Positions 1-8,722 are shown, counted from the first letter of the stretch. The stretch is DNA of 35,209 nt from Nitrospirota bacterium (GCA_015233245.1 JADFYB010000016.1:1-35209); one strand, 5' to 3'. Program-made: numbers and translations. Notes: a model not told the origin generated them from the sequence alone.

Positions 1-344
1 TCAGTGATTAACCCTCTGTAGTAGCCAGCAATATGGAGGGCTCCGTAAAGACGTTCAAAGTCTTTTAACAGTTTGCCGTTATGTATGGATATGTGTTTTT
101 GTAAGGCGGCTCTGTAGCTATCCACAGATTGTGGCAGCTCCTTTACTGACATGCCCTTTTCATGTATCAACACCTCATCAATGGCCTCAAGTATAGCCAG
201 ATACGCAGTACCAAAGGCCTCACGCACAGGTTTCACGTCGGCATAAAAATCACCGTCTATCTCATTTTTTTCCAATATCTCCCGTGCATTGGCCAAATAC
301 CTTAAAGCCTCTCCAGAAGCGTGTTTTTTAGAGCGTCTTATCAT
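1..344 (-). CDS. DUF5618-like small protein (partial, 3' end outside window)
   Basis: An open minus-strand frame starts at ATG 344 and stays open to the window edge, about 114 codons. It begins MIRRSKKHASGEALRYLANA and contains EKNEIDGDFYADVKPVREAF, FGTAYLAILEAID and, near the visible end, LHIAGYYRGL. The pattern of helix-rich segments with EALRYL-NA-EIL, G-Y-D-K, GTAY-LAILEAID and H-AGYY-G matches my recollection of the DUF5618 family, small helical proteins of about 120 residues with no established biochemical role. The first and last motifs are both visible, so only a few residues are probably missing. It points away from the glycan cluster and is probably not part of it. The family call rests on remembered motif similarity. 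Confidence 0.6.
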   Translation of the reverse strand, partial: MIRRSKKHASGEALRYLANAREILEKNEIDGDFYADVKPVREAFGTAYLAILEAIDEVLIHEKGMSVKELPQSVDSYRAALQKHISIHNGKLLKDFERLYGALHIAGYYRGLIT

Positions 345-924
345 CTATTAATGTAATGTAATACGGCTTTAGTTGTCAAGATTACTTAGAAGCCGGCGGT
401 TTTATATACACAGGCTGCTGATATATTTCGGCGTGTTTTTTGCAAAGCCAGTCTTGATAACTGCACACGTGCTATTCTAAATTCCTCCTCTGTGACATGC
501 CGTAGATAATGCCTGAACGTTCCACCTTTAGAATATTTATCTACTGTTTCAATGCTCTTATCTGAAATATCAGACTCAGCAGCTTTCGGATAATATATTA
601 TATTCCAGGTGCCTCCTTTAACCCACGCTGGTTTATGCCAAGAAGCATATATGCCGCCTTTTTAGATACTCTGTCGTCTTCTCTTACTTTATTCTGTTTC
701 TGCCGCCTGTTTCTTTGTCTGTCTGGTCGTCAATCACTGCCCAGTGCATTACCAATTAAAGGGAAAGAATCCTGGACAGAAGGGGATTTTAACAACCAAT
801 GTATATCCTTGGTTGTGCCAGTTATGGATGGTTAAGGCCTAAAGCAAACCGTGAGTATTTGTGTTAAATTTTGGTTTTATGTTAACATTCACATGTGTAT
901 ATAACATGTCTTAGGTAGGTAGAT
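345..924. other. Intergenic region of 580 bp, mostly non-coding
   Basis: No convincing intact gene lies here. On the minus strand about 90 open codons (386-661) have no usable start and look like a decayed gene, listed separately. The right part (about 840-924) is AT-rich and probably carries the promoter of the glycan cluster. It holds two copies of the palindrome ACATGT at 891-896 and 904-909, separated by an AT-rich spacer. I could not assign a -35/-10 pair with normal spacing. No tRNA, rRNA or terminator with a clear U-tract was seen. Confidence 0.5.
386..661 (-). pseudogene. Decayed minus-strand coding remnant, family unknown
   Basis: Read on the minus strand from 661 to the TAA at 386-388 there are about 91 open codons containing ASWHKPAWVKGGTWNIIYYP, then SDISDKSIETVDKY, FRHYLRHVTEEEFRIARVQL, and ending CVYKTAGF. 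The composition is protein-like (aromatic, charged, helix-forming tail), but there is no ATG, GTG or TTG near the front, and an in-frame stop at 662-664 precedes it. Just upstream a different frame (KVREDDRVSKK) ends at a run of five A residues. Adding one A there would join the two frames. This suggests a gene broken by a homopolymer frameshift, or a sequencing error, with a further TGA upstream. I do not recognise the family. Confidence 0.35.
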
Positions 925-1104
925 ATGGATTTTTGGATCGGTTATCCCGAACAAATAAATGCCGCTTACGAATTAGCAATGAAAATGCTCTTGGTTCAGG
1001 CTCAGGCATATCGGCAGCAATATGGATTTAACTCCATTCGGTATTTGCTGAAATTTGTGACCAGGCAATTAATAATAAAAAGTGTTTTGCCCAAAAGACA
1101 ATGA
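925..1104 (+). CDS. Small 59-residue hypothetical protein coupled to the radical SAM gene
   Basis: ATG 925 opens a frame of 60 codons ending at TGA 1102-1104, which overlaps the ATG of the next gene (1101) as ATGA, the usual sign of translational coupling. The product begins [20 protein letters not shown] and ends [11 protein letters not shown]. It is amphipathic and basic at the end, with no Cys pairs and no clear signal peptide. The segment [17 protein letters not shown] resembles the basic, aromatic tails of B12-type radical SAM proteins, such as [15 protein letters not shown] in the next gene. It may therefore be the surviving 3' end of a lost upstream radical SAM gene rather than an independent micro-protein. 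Upstream Shine-Dalgarno is weak (taggtag). Function unknown. Confidence 0.45.
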   Translation: MDFWIGYPEQINAAYELAMKMLLVQAQAYRQQYGFNSIRYLLKFVTRQLIIKSVLPKRQ

Positions 1105-2540
1105 AAATCACCCTGATATTCACAACCAATGAATTAAACCCAAACTTCAGCGAACTTTCTTTTCGGGAGGATGGTGTGGGATACATCCCACCATTAACGT
1201 TATTAACAGTTGCCGCTGTATTTGAAAAAACAGGTGCAGATGTACAACTTCTGGATATGGATGCCGAGGAACTTACCTACATTCAGGCGCTTGAAAGAAT
1301 TGACAAGTTTTCACCGGACCTACTGGGGTTTACAGTCTCAACTTATAGCTTTCACTCTGTTCTCAGATGGATTAAGAAATACAAGCATGATACTGGTATT
1401 CCAATAATTGTCGGTGGGATGCATGCCGGGTTGTATGCTGAGGAGATAATGACTTATCCTGAGATAGACTATCTGGTTACAAGCGAGGGAGAGGAGGTGA
1501 TCCCGGACTTTGTGCAGGCTTTCAACAAGGACAGGAATTTTACCGGGATTAAGTCACTGGGGTATCGTGAAAATGGAGGCGTGATTATTGACAAAACAGC
1601 TAGGGTTGTCAATGACCTCGATTCTGTCCCTTTTCCAGCCCGCCATCTGATAAAAAATGAACTCTACTCCAATATCCTGACAAAGAAGAAAAACTTCACT
1701 GCAATGTTATCGGCAAGAGGATGCCCTTTTAAATGTTCCTTCTGTAACCAAAACAAAACTAAATACAGGGTAAGAAGTGCACAGAATTTTTTTGCTGAAA
1801 TTAAGGAAAATTATGAAAAATATGGGATTAAGGAGTTTGATATTTATGACACTACATTTACTGCCAACAAGAACAGGGTTTTCGAAATTTGTAAAATGAT
1901 CGAAAATGAGGGAATTGATGTCAGCTGGACCATCCGCAGCCGTGTGGATACAGTGAACGAGCAATTGCTAAATACAATGAAAGCGGCTGGTTGTCACGCT
2001 ATTATGTACGGAATAGAATCGAGTAATCAGGAAATCCTGAAGCGGATGGGAAAGGATATATCCCTTGAAAAAATAAGGAGCGCTCTTAATTATACAAAAA
2101 AAATCGGTATAGAAACACTGGGGTTTTTTATGATTGGCTATCCTGGGGAAACACTACAAACAATTGAGGATACAATACGCTTTTCTCTTGAACTTCCCCT
2201 TGATTATGCCCAATATACTGTGATAGTGCCTTACCCTGATGCTGAAATCTATGAATATTATAGAAATAATGGAATGGAGGACTACTGGCGCCAATATACA
2301 CTGGATGCTTCAAAAGAACGGAAATTAGAACTTTTAGGCACAAGTGTTACAAGAGAGCAAGCCGGTCTTTGTGTAGCTGAAGCATATCGCAGGTTTTATT
2401 TCCGTCCGAAAATTATCCTGAGGCGTGCCGCTAAAATCAAATCTTTCAGCGAATTTAAACATATGTCTGTAGGAGCTTTTGGCATTCTTAAAAACCTTTT
2501 TTCTTATGGAAAGAAATCTCTCAAAAATAATATTCATTAA
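1101..2540 (+). CDS. B12-binding-domain radical SAM protein
   Basis: The 479-residue product has an N-terminal cobalamin-binding-like Rossmann domain (about residues 1-150, with [20 protein letters not shown] and [12 protein letters not shown]). A radical SAM domain follows, with the [4Fe-4S] motif C208-x3-C212-x2-C215 in the context [11 protein letters not shown]. Later segments such as [15 protein letters not shown] and [19 protein letters not shown] are typical of this class. The C-terminus is basic and aromatic ([13 protein letters not shown]). The order matches the BchE/P-methyltransferase-type radical SAM group, many of which do methylations or rearrangements in natural-product and lipid or glycan loci. 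The substrate cannot be read from sequence. It overlaps the upstream small ORF by 4 nt and leads a co-directional glycan cluster, so it may modify a sugar or lipid carrier. Confidence 0.9.
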   Translation: MKITLIFTTNELNPNFSELSFREDGVGYIPPLTLLTVAAVFEKTGADVQLLDMDAEELTYIQALERIDKFSPDLLGFTVSTYSFHSVLRWIKKYKHDTGIPIIVGGMHAGLYAEEIMTYPEIDYLVTSEGEEVIPDFVQAFNKDRNFTGIKSLGYRENGGVIIDKTARVVNDLDSVPFPARHLIKNELYSNILTKKKNFTAMLSARGCPFKCSFCNQNKTKYRVRSAQNFFAEIKENYEKYGIKEFDIYDTTFTANKNRVFEICKMIENEGIDVSWTIRSRVDTVNEQLLNTMKAAGCHAIMYGIESSNQEILKRMGKDISLEKIRSALNYTKKIGIETLGFFMIGYPGETLQTIEDTIRFSLELPLDYAQYTVIVPYPDAEIYEYYRNNGMEDYWRQYTLDASKERKLELLGTSVTREQAGLCVAEAYRRFYFRPKIILRRAAKIKSFSEFKHMSVGAFGILKNLFSYGKKSLKNNIH

Positions 2541-2577
2541 TATAGTTTTAATACAATGAAAAACTAACGAGGATATT

Positions 2578-2976
2578 ATGGAAACCATTAAAGATAATGA
2601 TGACATACTGGCAATAATTTACAGGGAGGACGACTGGGTTGAGGGTTTAAATTTTATAACTCCAAACGATTTGTTTATTCAGGCAGGTTCATGGCATTAT
2701 AACAAAGGGAAAAAACTGGACTCCCATATCCATAGAAAGCATTCAAGAACAGCCGACCTCACCCATGAGTGTGTGTATGTGAAACAAGGAGCTTTAAAGG
2801 TTATATTGTTTAATAAAGATAAGCAGTTCAAAGGGGAATTTATTCTTCACACAGGGGATCTTGCCATTATGGTTAATGGCGGACATGGCTATGAGATACT
2901 TGAGGACAATACACAAGTTGTGGAAACTAAAAACGGCCCTTTTATAGATGTTGATACCGATAAAGAGAAATTTTGA
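2578..2976 (+). CDS. Cupin-fold protein, possible sugar isomerase/epimerase or sensor
   Basis: A 132-residue protein with the small beta-barrel pattern of cupins. The first motif region has several His residues (GKKLDSHIHRKHSRTADLTHE), followed by CVYVKQGALKV. A second part reads GEFILHTGDLAIMVNGGHGYEIL. Spaced His and Glu residues are suitable for binding a metal. Small cupins like this recur in surface-polysaccharide loci, where some (FdtA and WbuC types) act on nucleotide sugars; others have no known role. A good Shine-Dalgarno (gagg) lies just upstream of ATG 2578. It sits between a radical SAM enzyme and a sugar aminotransferase. The exact reaction is unknown. Confidence 0.7.
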   Translation: METIKDNDDILAIIYREDDWVEGLNFITPNDLFIQAGSWHYNKGKKLDSHIHRKHSRTADLTHECVYVKQGALKVILFNKDKQFKGEFILHTGDLAIMVNGGHGYEILEDNTQVVETKNGPFIDVDTDKEKF

Positions 2977-3066
2977 CTTTTCTGTCATTGTTTAGCTTAA
3001 ATACCATCAGATGAGGAACTCTTAAAATTATAACTTAAACATAATAAAAAAGCGGGGAAATAGACT

Positions 3067-4146
3067 ATGGGATTCATACCCCAATATGAGCCATTTTTTG
3101 ATGAAAGTGAAGCTAAGGCCTTGTATGAATATATGAGGTCAGGAGGGTGGGTTACTGAATTCAAAAAAACTCAGGAGTTTGAAAAGCTTATTTCTGAATT
3201 TACAGGTGCAAGGCACTGTATTGTTACCAACAATTGTACAATCAGTCTGACCATGGCGCTTCTTGCTGCCGGCATCAAATCAGGAGATGAAGTTCTTGTC
3301 CCCGATATGACTATGATAGCAACGCCAAATTCCTGTAAGATATTTGGTGCAGAGCCCGTGTTGGTGGATGTAGAGCCTGACACTTTGTGTATGGATCTTA
3401 ATAGTGCAAACTCGTGTATCACTGAACGTACCAGAGCGCTTATTTACGTTAGTTTACACGGACGATGTGGCGACATGGAACAAGTCAAAGCTTTTTGTCA
3501 AAGTCATAATCTGTTCTTTCTTGAGGATGCGGCTCAGGCGTTTGGTTCATATTATAGCAGTAAACATTTAGGCCGCTATGGAGATATAGGAACTTTTTCG
3601 TTTAGTATGCCAAAGACTATCACGACAGGACAGGGAGGGGCAATCATCACTGATAACGACGATTATGCCGGTAAGATAGCACGGCTGAAAGATTTCGGAC
3701 GCATCAGAGGTGGAATAGACATTCATGATACTATCGGATATAACTTCAAGTTCACTGACATTCAGGCTGTTATTGGAATAGAACAAATGAGGAAACTTGC
3801 AGAGCGTATTAATCGGAAACGCGAAATTTACGCTCTTTATGTTCAGAAACTGCATAATATAGAAGGGGTACGTATGTTGCCTACTGACTTAGCACAAACA
3901 ACACCGTGGTTTGTTGATATTTATGTTGATAAGCCAGATGAGATGTCAACGTGGCTCAAAGAAAAAGGCATAGGAACCCGCAGAATGTATCCGGCAGTTC
4001 ATACGCAATGTGCATATAATGTATCTGCATATTGCCCTAATGCCGAGCTTGCAGCAAAACAGGGTTTGTGGCTGCCATCCTCTGTGCAGCTTGAGGAAAA
4101 ACAAATAGACATGGTTGTGGAAAATATAGTAGAGTTTTTCAAATAA
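3067..4146 (+). CDS. DegT/DnrJ/EryC1/StrS family sugar aminotransferase
   Basis: A 359-residue fold-type I PLP enzyme of the usual length. Family landmarks are present: GARHCIVTNNCTISLTMALL near the start, the cofactor-binding Asp in FLEDAAQAFGS, and the Schiff-base lysine K183 in FSMPKTITTGQGGA. These enzymes transfer an amino group from glutamate to a 3- or 4-keto nucleotide sugar, giving an amino-deoxy sugar for surface glycans. Which keto-sugar it uses cannot be told from the sequence, because no 4,6-dehydratase lies in the window. The GNAT acetyltransferase three genes downstream is a plausible partner for N-acylating the new amine. Contrast the second family member at 16067, which lacks the lysine. 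Confidence 0.92.
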   Translation: MGFIPQYEPFFDESEAKALYEYMRSGGWVTEFKKTQEFEKLISEFTGARHCIVTNNCTISLTMALLAAGIKSGDEVLVPDMTMIATPNSCKIFGAEPVLVDVEPDTLCMDLNSANSCITERTRALIYVSLHGRCGDMEQVKAFCQSHNLFFLEDAAQAFGSYYSSKHLGRYGDIGTFSFSMPKTITTGQGGAIITDNDDYAGKIARLKDFGRIRGGIDIHDTIGYNFKFTDIQAVIGIEQMRKLAERINRKREIYALYVQKLHNIEGVRMLPTDLAQTTPWFVDIYVDKPDEMSTWLKEKGIGTRRMYPAVHTQCAYNVSAYCPNAELAAKQGLWLPSSVQLEEKQIDMVVENIVEFFK

Positions 4147-4162
4147 GCATATTATCGAAAAA

Positions 4163-5002
4163 ATGAGCTGTAATATAGAACTTATATGCCCTGATTGCAG
4201 ATCAAAACTGCAACACGACAGCCGAGGCTATAACTGTTTAGCTTGTGGCAGTAGCTTTGAGATTCTCGATGAAAATATAATTGATTTATTACCGAAACAT
4301 AATAAAGCAGGCGACGAGATTATCTACCGGCATAGCGATTACAAATCTCAGTTTCCATATCTGTCGGAAATCCGCAATTATTTTTATACAAAAAAGTTGG
4401 CGGCATGGTCTATGTCATGGGGACATAAAAATCTTATTCGTCTGATAGGAGGCAATGTCAACAGAACACAGGTGGACCTGGGAATAGGTCGTGGTGACCA
4501 CTATGATTATGTGGATGATAAGAATAGCTTAATCGGAGTCGATTATGATGCAGATGCCATGAGAGATATTCGTAAGAAGGGAATTGATGCTCCGCTTGTC
4601 AGGGCTGACATTACAAGATTACCGTTTCCAGATCAATCCTTTGATGTTGTTACGAGCACTAACGCATTTGAGCATTTTTACTACATAGAGGTTTGTATTG
4701 AAGAAATCTACAGGATTTTGAAAAATGACGGTGTCCTTGCAGTATCATTTCCAATTGTCGGCGGGTGGTTGATGGATACCCTAAGTCGTTTTGGTCCACA
4801 GAGAGAATTTAAACGCAGGTATGGACTGAACTGGGACAAGGTTCTGAAGGTTGAACATTGTAATACAAGCAGGTACATATTGGAGGCTGTAAGACGGCTC
4901 TTTATAATTAAAAAAATTATTTGGAGTCCTTTTGTGATTTCCTCCCATAATCTGAATATGTTTGTAACATTTCAGGCTTATAAAAATCTTGAATTCATAT
5001 AA
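4163..5002 (+). CDS. Class I SAM-dependent methyltransferase with N-terminal zinc-ribbon-like segment
   Basis: The 279-residue product starts with two CxxC pairs (ICPDCRSKL and NCLACGSSF), a Trm112-like zinc-ribbon segment common in sugar methyltransferases of glycan loci. The catalytic domain follows, with SAM motif I as VDLGIGRGDHYDY, an acidic end-of-strand residue in GVDYDADAM, and the Methyltransf_11-type segment FDVVTSTNAFEHFYY. It lies 16 nt after the aminotransferase and 14 nt before a glycosyltransferase, so it is probably co-transcribed with both. Likely role: methylation of a sugar hydroxyl or another glycan group. Acceptor unknown. A second protein of the same design is encoded at 8774. 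Confidence 0.85.
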   Translation: MSCNIELICPDCRSKLQHDSRGYNCLACGSSFEILDENIIDLLPKHNKAGDEIIYRHSDYKSQFPYLSEIRNYFYTKKLAAWSMSWGHKNLIRLIGGNVNRTQVDLGIGRGDHYDYVDDKNSLIGVDYDADAMRDIRKKGIDAPLVRADITRLPFPDQSFDVVTSTNAFEHFYYIEVCIEEIYRILKNDGVLAVSFPIVGGWLMDTLSRFGPQREFKRRYGLNWDKVLKVEHCNTSRYILEAVRRLFIIKKIIWSPFVISSHNLNMFVTFQAYKNLEFI

Positions 5003-5016
5003 AGTAAGGACGTGAT

Positions 5017-5673
5017 ATGAAAGTATCGTTGGTAATACCGACATTAAATGAGGCAGGTTGTATAGAAAAGACACTTTCCGAGATTCCAAAAAATACTGTT
5101 AATGAAGTTATAGTTGTTGATGGCCATTCCACAGATGGCACTGCCGATATCGTCCGCAATCTTGGCTATAGAGTTATTTTGCAAAAGAGCATGGGGTACG
5201 GGGGGGCATTTACGGAGGGTATCAGTGAAGCAACAGGCGATATTGTTATACTTATGGATGCCGATGGATCGCATAATCCGACCGATATACCTGTATTGAT
5301 TGAAAAAATAAAGGAGGGCTATGATTATGTCCTTGCCGTCCGATATGCTCCTGGGTATCGGAGCGATGATGATACCTTAATACGCCATATCGGAAACATG
5401 TTATTTACCTTTCTGGTTAATCTCATCCATAAGGCTTTTATCTCTGATGCTCTGTACCTTTATACCGCCATACGAAAGGATAAATTTCCTCTGATAGAAC
5501 CTAAATCGCAAGGTTTTGAATATTGCGTAGAGATTCTTATCCGTGCCCATAAGGCAGGACTTAAGATAGCCCAGGTTCCATCTGCTGAACGGTTACGGGG
5601 AGCAGGTAAATCGAAAGTCAATGCCTTAACGGATGGGCTTAAAATTTTAAAAACGATTCTATTTGTGAAATGA
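5017..5673 (+). CDS. Family 2 glycosyltransferase, dolichol/polyprenyl-phosphate mannosyltransferase type
   Basis: This is a 218-residue GT-A enzyme without the C-terminal membrane helices of longer relatives. Motifs: VSLVIPTLNEAGCIEKTL at the N-terminus, VVDGHSTDGTADI for nucleotide binding, and the metal-binding DADGS in VILMDADGSHNPTDIP. The length and the arrangement DGHSTDGT plus DADGSH match the DPM1-like branch, which transfers a sugar from a nucleotide donor to a polyprenyl phosphate. That would supply a lipid-linked sugar for periplasmic GT-C enzymes, such as the Stt3-like protein at 17246. The specific sugar and acceptor are inferred, not proven. Clear gagg-type spacing upstream was not seen; the start ATG 5017 is nevertheless natural for the family. 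Confidence 0.88.
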   Translation: MKVSLVIPTLNEAGCIEKTLSEIPKNTVNEVIVVDGHSTDGTADIVRNLGYRVILQKSMGYGGAFTEGISEATGDIVILMDADGSHNPTDIPVLIEKIKEGYDYVLAVRYAPGYRSDDDTLIRHIGNMLFTFLVNLIHKAFISDALYLYTAIRKDKFPLIEPKSQGFEYCVEILIRAHKAGLKIAQVPSAERLRGAGKSKVNALTDGLKILKTILFVK

Positions 5674-5680
5674 TTAACAA

Positions 5681-6304
5681 TTGAAAACCAGTCTTATTAC
5701 TAAAGAATTGTTAACTGACAATAATCTTCTGTTAATAACTTGCGAACGGTTAGCTATGCTTCACGCAGCAGGGACGCCAAATGATCTAATGACACAGATT
5801 GGAACCGGTTTTCTGAAAAATATATTTTATCCCGGGTTGATAGCATCTCCTAATGCTGTTATCTCTGCAGTTGTTGACGATAATGAAAGCATCGTCGCAT
5901 TTGCTGCTGTAGCATTGAATATGAAACGATGTTTGCGCGATATAGTGTCCTTTCAGCCACTAAGGAGTATTTGGTATGGATTTTCCAGAGTTTTGTCTAA
6001 TAATAAATTATGGCGGCCTTTTATAGAGTCAATGCTTCTCAGAGCACCGGAACAATCAAAGCGTACCGCAGAAATTCTTATGATTACAACTGCACATTCT
6101 TACCGTGGACGTAGATTTGGTATAAAATTACTGTCTACAATTGACGATTGCCTTAAGGGACACTCTATACGCACATGCATTGCACGTGTCAGAGAAGACA
6201 ATAATTACGCTACAAGGATGTATGAAAGTAACGGATATTGTGAAGTGGATTCTATAACATTTAACGGCTGCCGCTGGAGGTGGCTCTCTCACAAAGTGGC
6301 ATAG
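5681..6304 (+). CDS. GNAT family N-acetyltransferase
   Basis: The 207-residue product starts with TTG 5681, seven bases after the previous stop. The acetyl-CoA loop is visible in the C-terminal half as SYRGRRFGIKLL, followed by ARVREDNNYATRMYESNGYCEV, the usual motif A/B region of GNAT enzymes. The N-terminal part has LHAAGTPNDLMTQIGTGFLKN, typical of acetyltransferases found in surface-glycan loci. It probably acetylates an amino sugar, such as the product of the aminotransferase at 3067. The first in-frame ATG (5756) would cut into this conserved region, so the upstream TTG is preferred although no strong ribosome-binding site is seen. Confidence 0.8.
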   Translation: MKTSLITKELLTDNNLLLITCERLAMLHAAGTPNDLMTQIGTGFLKNIFYPGLIASPNAVISAVVDDNESIVAFAAVALNMKRCLRDIVSFQPLRSIWYGFSRVLSNNKLWRPFIESMLLRAPEQSKRTAEILMITTAHSYRGRRFGIKLLSTIDDCLKGHSIRTCIARVREDNNYATRMYESNGYCEVDSITFNGCRWRWLSHKVA

Positions 6305-6306
6305 GT

Positions 6307-8124
6307 ATGAAGATACTTGGAATATCGGCATTTTACCATGACAGTGCTGCCGCCCTTGTAATTGATGGGGAGATTATTGCAGCAGCACAGGAGGAGCGGT
6401 TTACCAGAATAAAACACGACTCCAATTTCCCAGCCAATGCCATAAAGTTTTGCCTTGAATATGGCAATATTACAGCGGAAGATGTTGATCTTGTGGCTTT
6501 TTATGAAAAACCTTTTATAAAGTTTGAGAGAATACTTGAGACCTATTTTAGCTATGCACCTACAGGGATTAAGTCTTTTATGAAAGCTGTTCCCGTTTGG
6601 CTGAAACAGAAACTATGGATAAAGGATATAATCAAAGAGAAAGTAGGCTGTCGCAAAAATATTATTTTTCCGGAACACCACGAATCCCATGCCGCCTCTG
6701 CATTTTTCCCTTCTCCGTTTAAGGAGGCTGCTTTTCTTACGATTGACGGAGTTGGAGAGTGGACAACAACAAGCTATGGGATTGGGAAAAATAATACCAT
6801 AGAGGTAATTGCCGAACTGAAATATCCTCATTCTCTTGGGCTACTTTATTCAGCCTTTACTCATTTTGCCGGATTTAAGGTTAATTCTGGTGAATATAAG
6901 CTGATGGGGCTGGCTCCTTATGGACAACCAAGATATGTTGATAAAATATTATCCGAACTGATGGATCTCAAAGAAGACGGCTCATTTAAACTGGATATGC
7001 GATACTTTAATTACTGTGCCGGACTTACTATGACTAATAAGAACTTTGACCAATTATTTGGAGGGCAGCCTCGTAGCCCCGAGTCGGAACTAACACAGAG
7101 GGATATGGATATAGCCCGCTCCATACAAGACGTAACTGAGGAGGCAATGCTTCGGATGTCACGGCATGTGTATAAAGAGACTGGGCAAAAAAACTTGTGC
7201 ATGGCAGGTGGTGTGGCATTAAATTGTGTAGGTAACGGAAGGGTTCATCGAGAGGGGCCTTTTCAAAATATCTGGATACAGCCTGCAGCAGGCGATTCAG
7301 GTGCTGCAATAGGTGCAGCTCTTTTTACCTATTATCAGTATTTGGGAAATCCCAGAAGGGCCGACGGAGAAAACGATTCTCAGAAGTCCTCTTATTTAGG
7401 GCCTGAGTTTAAGAACAGTCAAATAAAGGACTTTCTCGATAAAAGGAACGTCATTTATAAAGTGTTGGATGATGAGGATATACCGGTTGTTGCTGCTAAT
7501 CTTATCGCAGATGAAAAAGTGATAGGTTGGTTTCAGGGTAGAATGGAATTCGGACCGAGGGCTTTGGGAGGAAGGAGCATAATAGGAGATGCCCGATCTC
7601 CTATTATGCAGGAAACAATGAACCTTAAGATAAAATTCAGGGAATCATACCGTCCTTTTGCCCCCTCTGTACTCAGGGAAAAGGTGTCCGATTTTTTCGA
7701 ACTTGATGTGGACAGCCCTTACATGCTCCTTGTTGCTCCCGTAAAAGAGGATATCAGGAGAAAAATAACGGCTGAGGAGAAAGAGTTATTTGGAATAGAT
7801 AAATTAAATGTGGTTCGTTCCCTAATCCCCGCTGTTACTCATGTTGATTATTCGGCAAGAATTCACACAGTTGACAAAAATGTTAACCCCTTGTATTATA
7901 AATTGATAAAGGCATTCTATGAAAAAACGGGCTGTCCTGTAATCATAAATACATCTTTCAACGTGCGGGGAGAACCTATTGTTTGCACACCTGAGGATGC
8001 TTATCGTTGTTTTATGAGAACAAATATAGATTATTTAATCATCGGGAACTATATTATTGACAAAAAAGAACAAAAATCATTGATGGACGATACACTGTGG
8101 TGGGAAATTTTTGAACTTGATTAG
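6307..8124 (+). CDS. Carbamoyltransferase, NodU/CmcH/TobZ family
   Basis: The 605-residue protein starts MKILGISAFYHDSAAALV, the standard N-terminus of this family, so ATG 6307 is the start. An in-frame GTG at 6280 would add nine unrelated residues inside the previous gene. The Kae1-like N-terminal domain carries a His-rich metal/nucleotide site (EHHESHAASAFF, about residues 122-132). The C-terminal YrdC-like domain includes FQGRMEFGPRALGGRSIIGD and FRESYRPFAPSVL. Family members use carbamoyl phosphate and ATP to make a carbamoyl-adenylate and then carbamoylate a hydroxyl on a sugar or antibiotic. The next two genes encode small membrane proteins that often follow this type of gene. The acceptor here is probably a glycan, as inferred from context. 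Confidence 0.93.
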   Translation: MKILGISAFYHDSAAALVIDGEIIAAAQEERFTRIKHDSNFPANAIKFCLEYGNITAEDVDLVAFYEKPFIKFERILETYFSYAPTGIKSFMKAVPVWLKQKLWIKDIIKEKVGCRKNIIFPEHHESHAASAFFPSPFKEAAFLTIDGVGEWTTTSYGIGKNNTIEVIAELKYPHSLGLLYSAFTHFAGFKVNSGEYKLMGLAPYGQPRYVDKILSELMDLKEDGSFKLDMRYFNYCAGLTMTNKNFDQLFGGQPRSPESELTQRDMDIARSIQDVTEEAMLRMSRHVYKETGQKNLCMAGGVALNCVGNGRVHREGPFQNIWIQPAAGDSGAAIGAALFTYYQYLGNPRRADGENDSQKSSYLGPEFKNSQIKDFLDKRNVIYKVLDDEDIPVVAANLIADEKVIGWFQGRMEFGPRALGGRSIIGDARSPIMQETMNLKIKFRESYRPFAPSVLREKVSDFFELDVDSPYMLLVAPVKEDIRRKITAEEKELFGIDKLNVVRSLIPAVTHVDYSARIHTVDKNVNPLYYKLIKAFYEKTGCPVIINTSFNVRGEPIVCTPEDAYRCFMRTNIDYLIIGNYIIDKKEQKSLMDDTLWWEIFELD

Positions 8125-8147
8125 TCTGGAAAAAGGACGGAAAACAG

Positions 8148-8546
8148 TTGAACAATAAAAACGAAAACAAGGATATCCGTAATTTTGGGATAGGATTGGC
8201 TGTAATGCTTTTAGCAATAGGATCATATAAACTTTACAAGGTACACAACTATGTTGCAGTTTGGTTTTGTTCGGGTGGAGGGGCAGTGCTAATATTTTCA
8301 GTTTTTGCCACACCGATTATTAAACCCATCTACAAGATAATGACAGTTATTAGTCATAAAATCGGATGGGTTAATCAAAAATTGATTCTTGGAATGTTGT
8401 TTTATCTGCTTTTTGTTCCCATAGCAGTTGTGTTTAGACTCGTTAGAAAAGACCCGCTTAACCGAAAAATAGAAACTGCAAGGAGAAGTTATTGGATTGC
8501 AAAAGAACAATATGTTGACAAAAGAAGGTATGAACAGCAATTCTGA
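8148..8546 (+). CDS. SxtJ-like small membrane protein
   Basis: The 132-residue product starts with TTG 8148. There are two or three hydrophobic segments: IGLAVMLLAIGSYKLY, a stretch ending CSGGGAVLIFSVFATPI, and ILGMLFYLLFVPIAVVF. A charged tail follows with RKDPLNRKIETARRSYW. The sequence and its place directly after a carbamoyltransferase match the SxtJ family, named from the saxitoxin cluster but widespread in surface-glycan loci. Biochemical function is not established. It may anchor or help the carbamoyltransferase at the membrane, which is an inference from conserved neighbourhood only. It is followed after 17 nt by the DUF5989 gene. Confidence 0.8.
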   Translation: MNNKNENKDIRNFGIGLAVMLLAIGSYKLYKVHNYVAVWFCSGGGAVLIFSVFATPIIKPIYKIMTVISHKIGWVNQKLILGMLFYLLFVPIAVVFRLVRKDPLNRKIETARRSYWIAKEQYVDKRRYEQQF

Positions 8547-8563
8547 GATAAAGGAGGCGTAAG

Positions 8564-8722
8564 GTGTCAAATATTTCCATATTAAAAGAATTCTGGGATT
8601 TCTTAAAAATCAAGAAAAAGCTTTGGCTTTTACCTATTATTATCATTTTGGTTCTGACAGGTTTATTTATGGTTTTAAGTGAAACGTCAGCTATTGCACC
8701 ACTTATATATACACTGTTTTAG
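8564..8722 (+). CDS. DUF5989 family single-pass membrane peptide
   Basis: GTG 8564 opens a 52-residue frame ending with TAG 8720-8722. A textbook Shine-Dalgarno AAGGAGG at 8551-8557 sits six bases upstream, which decides the start. The product begins MSNISILKEFWDFLKIKKKL, has one transmembrane stretch (LWLLPIIIILVLTGLFMVL) and ends APLIYTLF. The FWDFL-KKKLWLLPII and final IYTLF signatures match DUF5989 as I remember it. The family is of unknown function and typically encoded between an SxtJ-like gene and an SGNH hydrolase gene beside carbamoyltransferases. This tiny gene is easily missed by gene finders. Confidence 0.82.
   Translation: MSNISILKEFWDFLKIKKKLWLLPIIIILVLTGLFMVLSETSAIAPLIYTLF

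Noticed and set aside
635-835. 66-codon plus-strand ORF rich in Cys, Leu and Ser
   Set aside because: No ribosome-binding site or recognisable family. It overlaps the decayed minus-strand frame and has a composition typical of antisense shadow.
891-909. Two ACATGT palindromes as a regulator operator
   Set aside because: Palindromic hexamers are expected by chance in AT-rich DNA. The spacing and flanks do not match a known operator.
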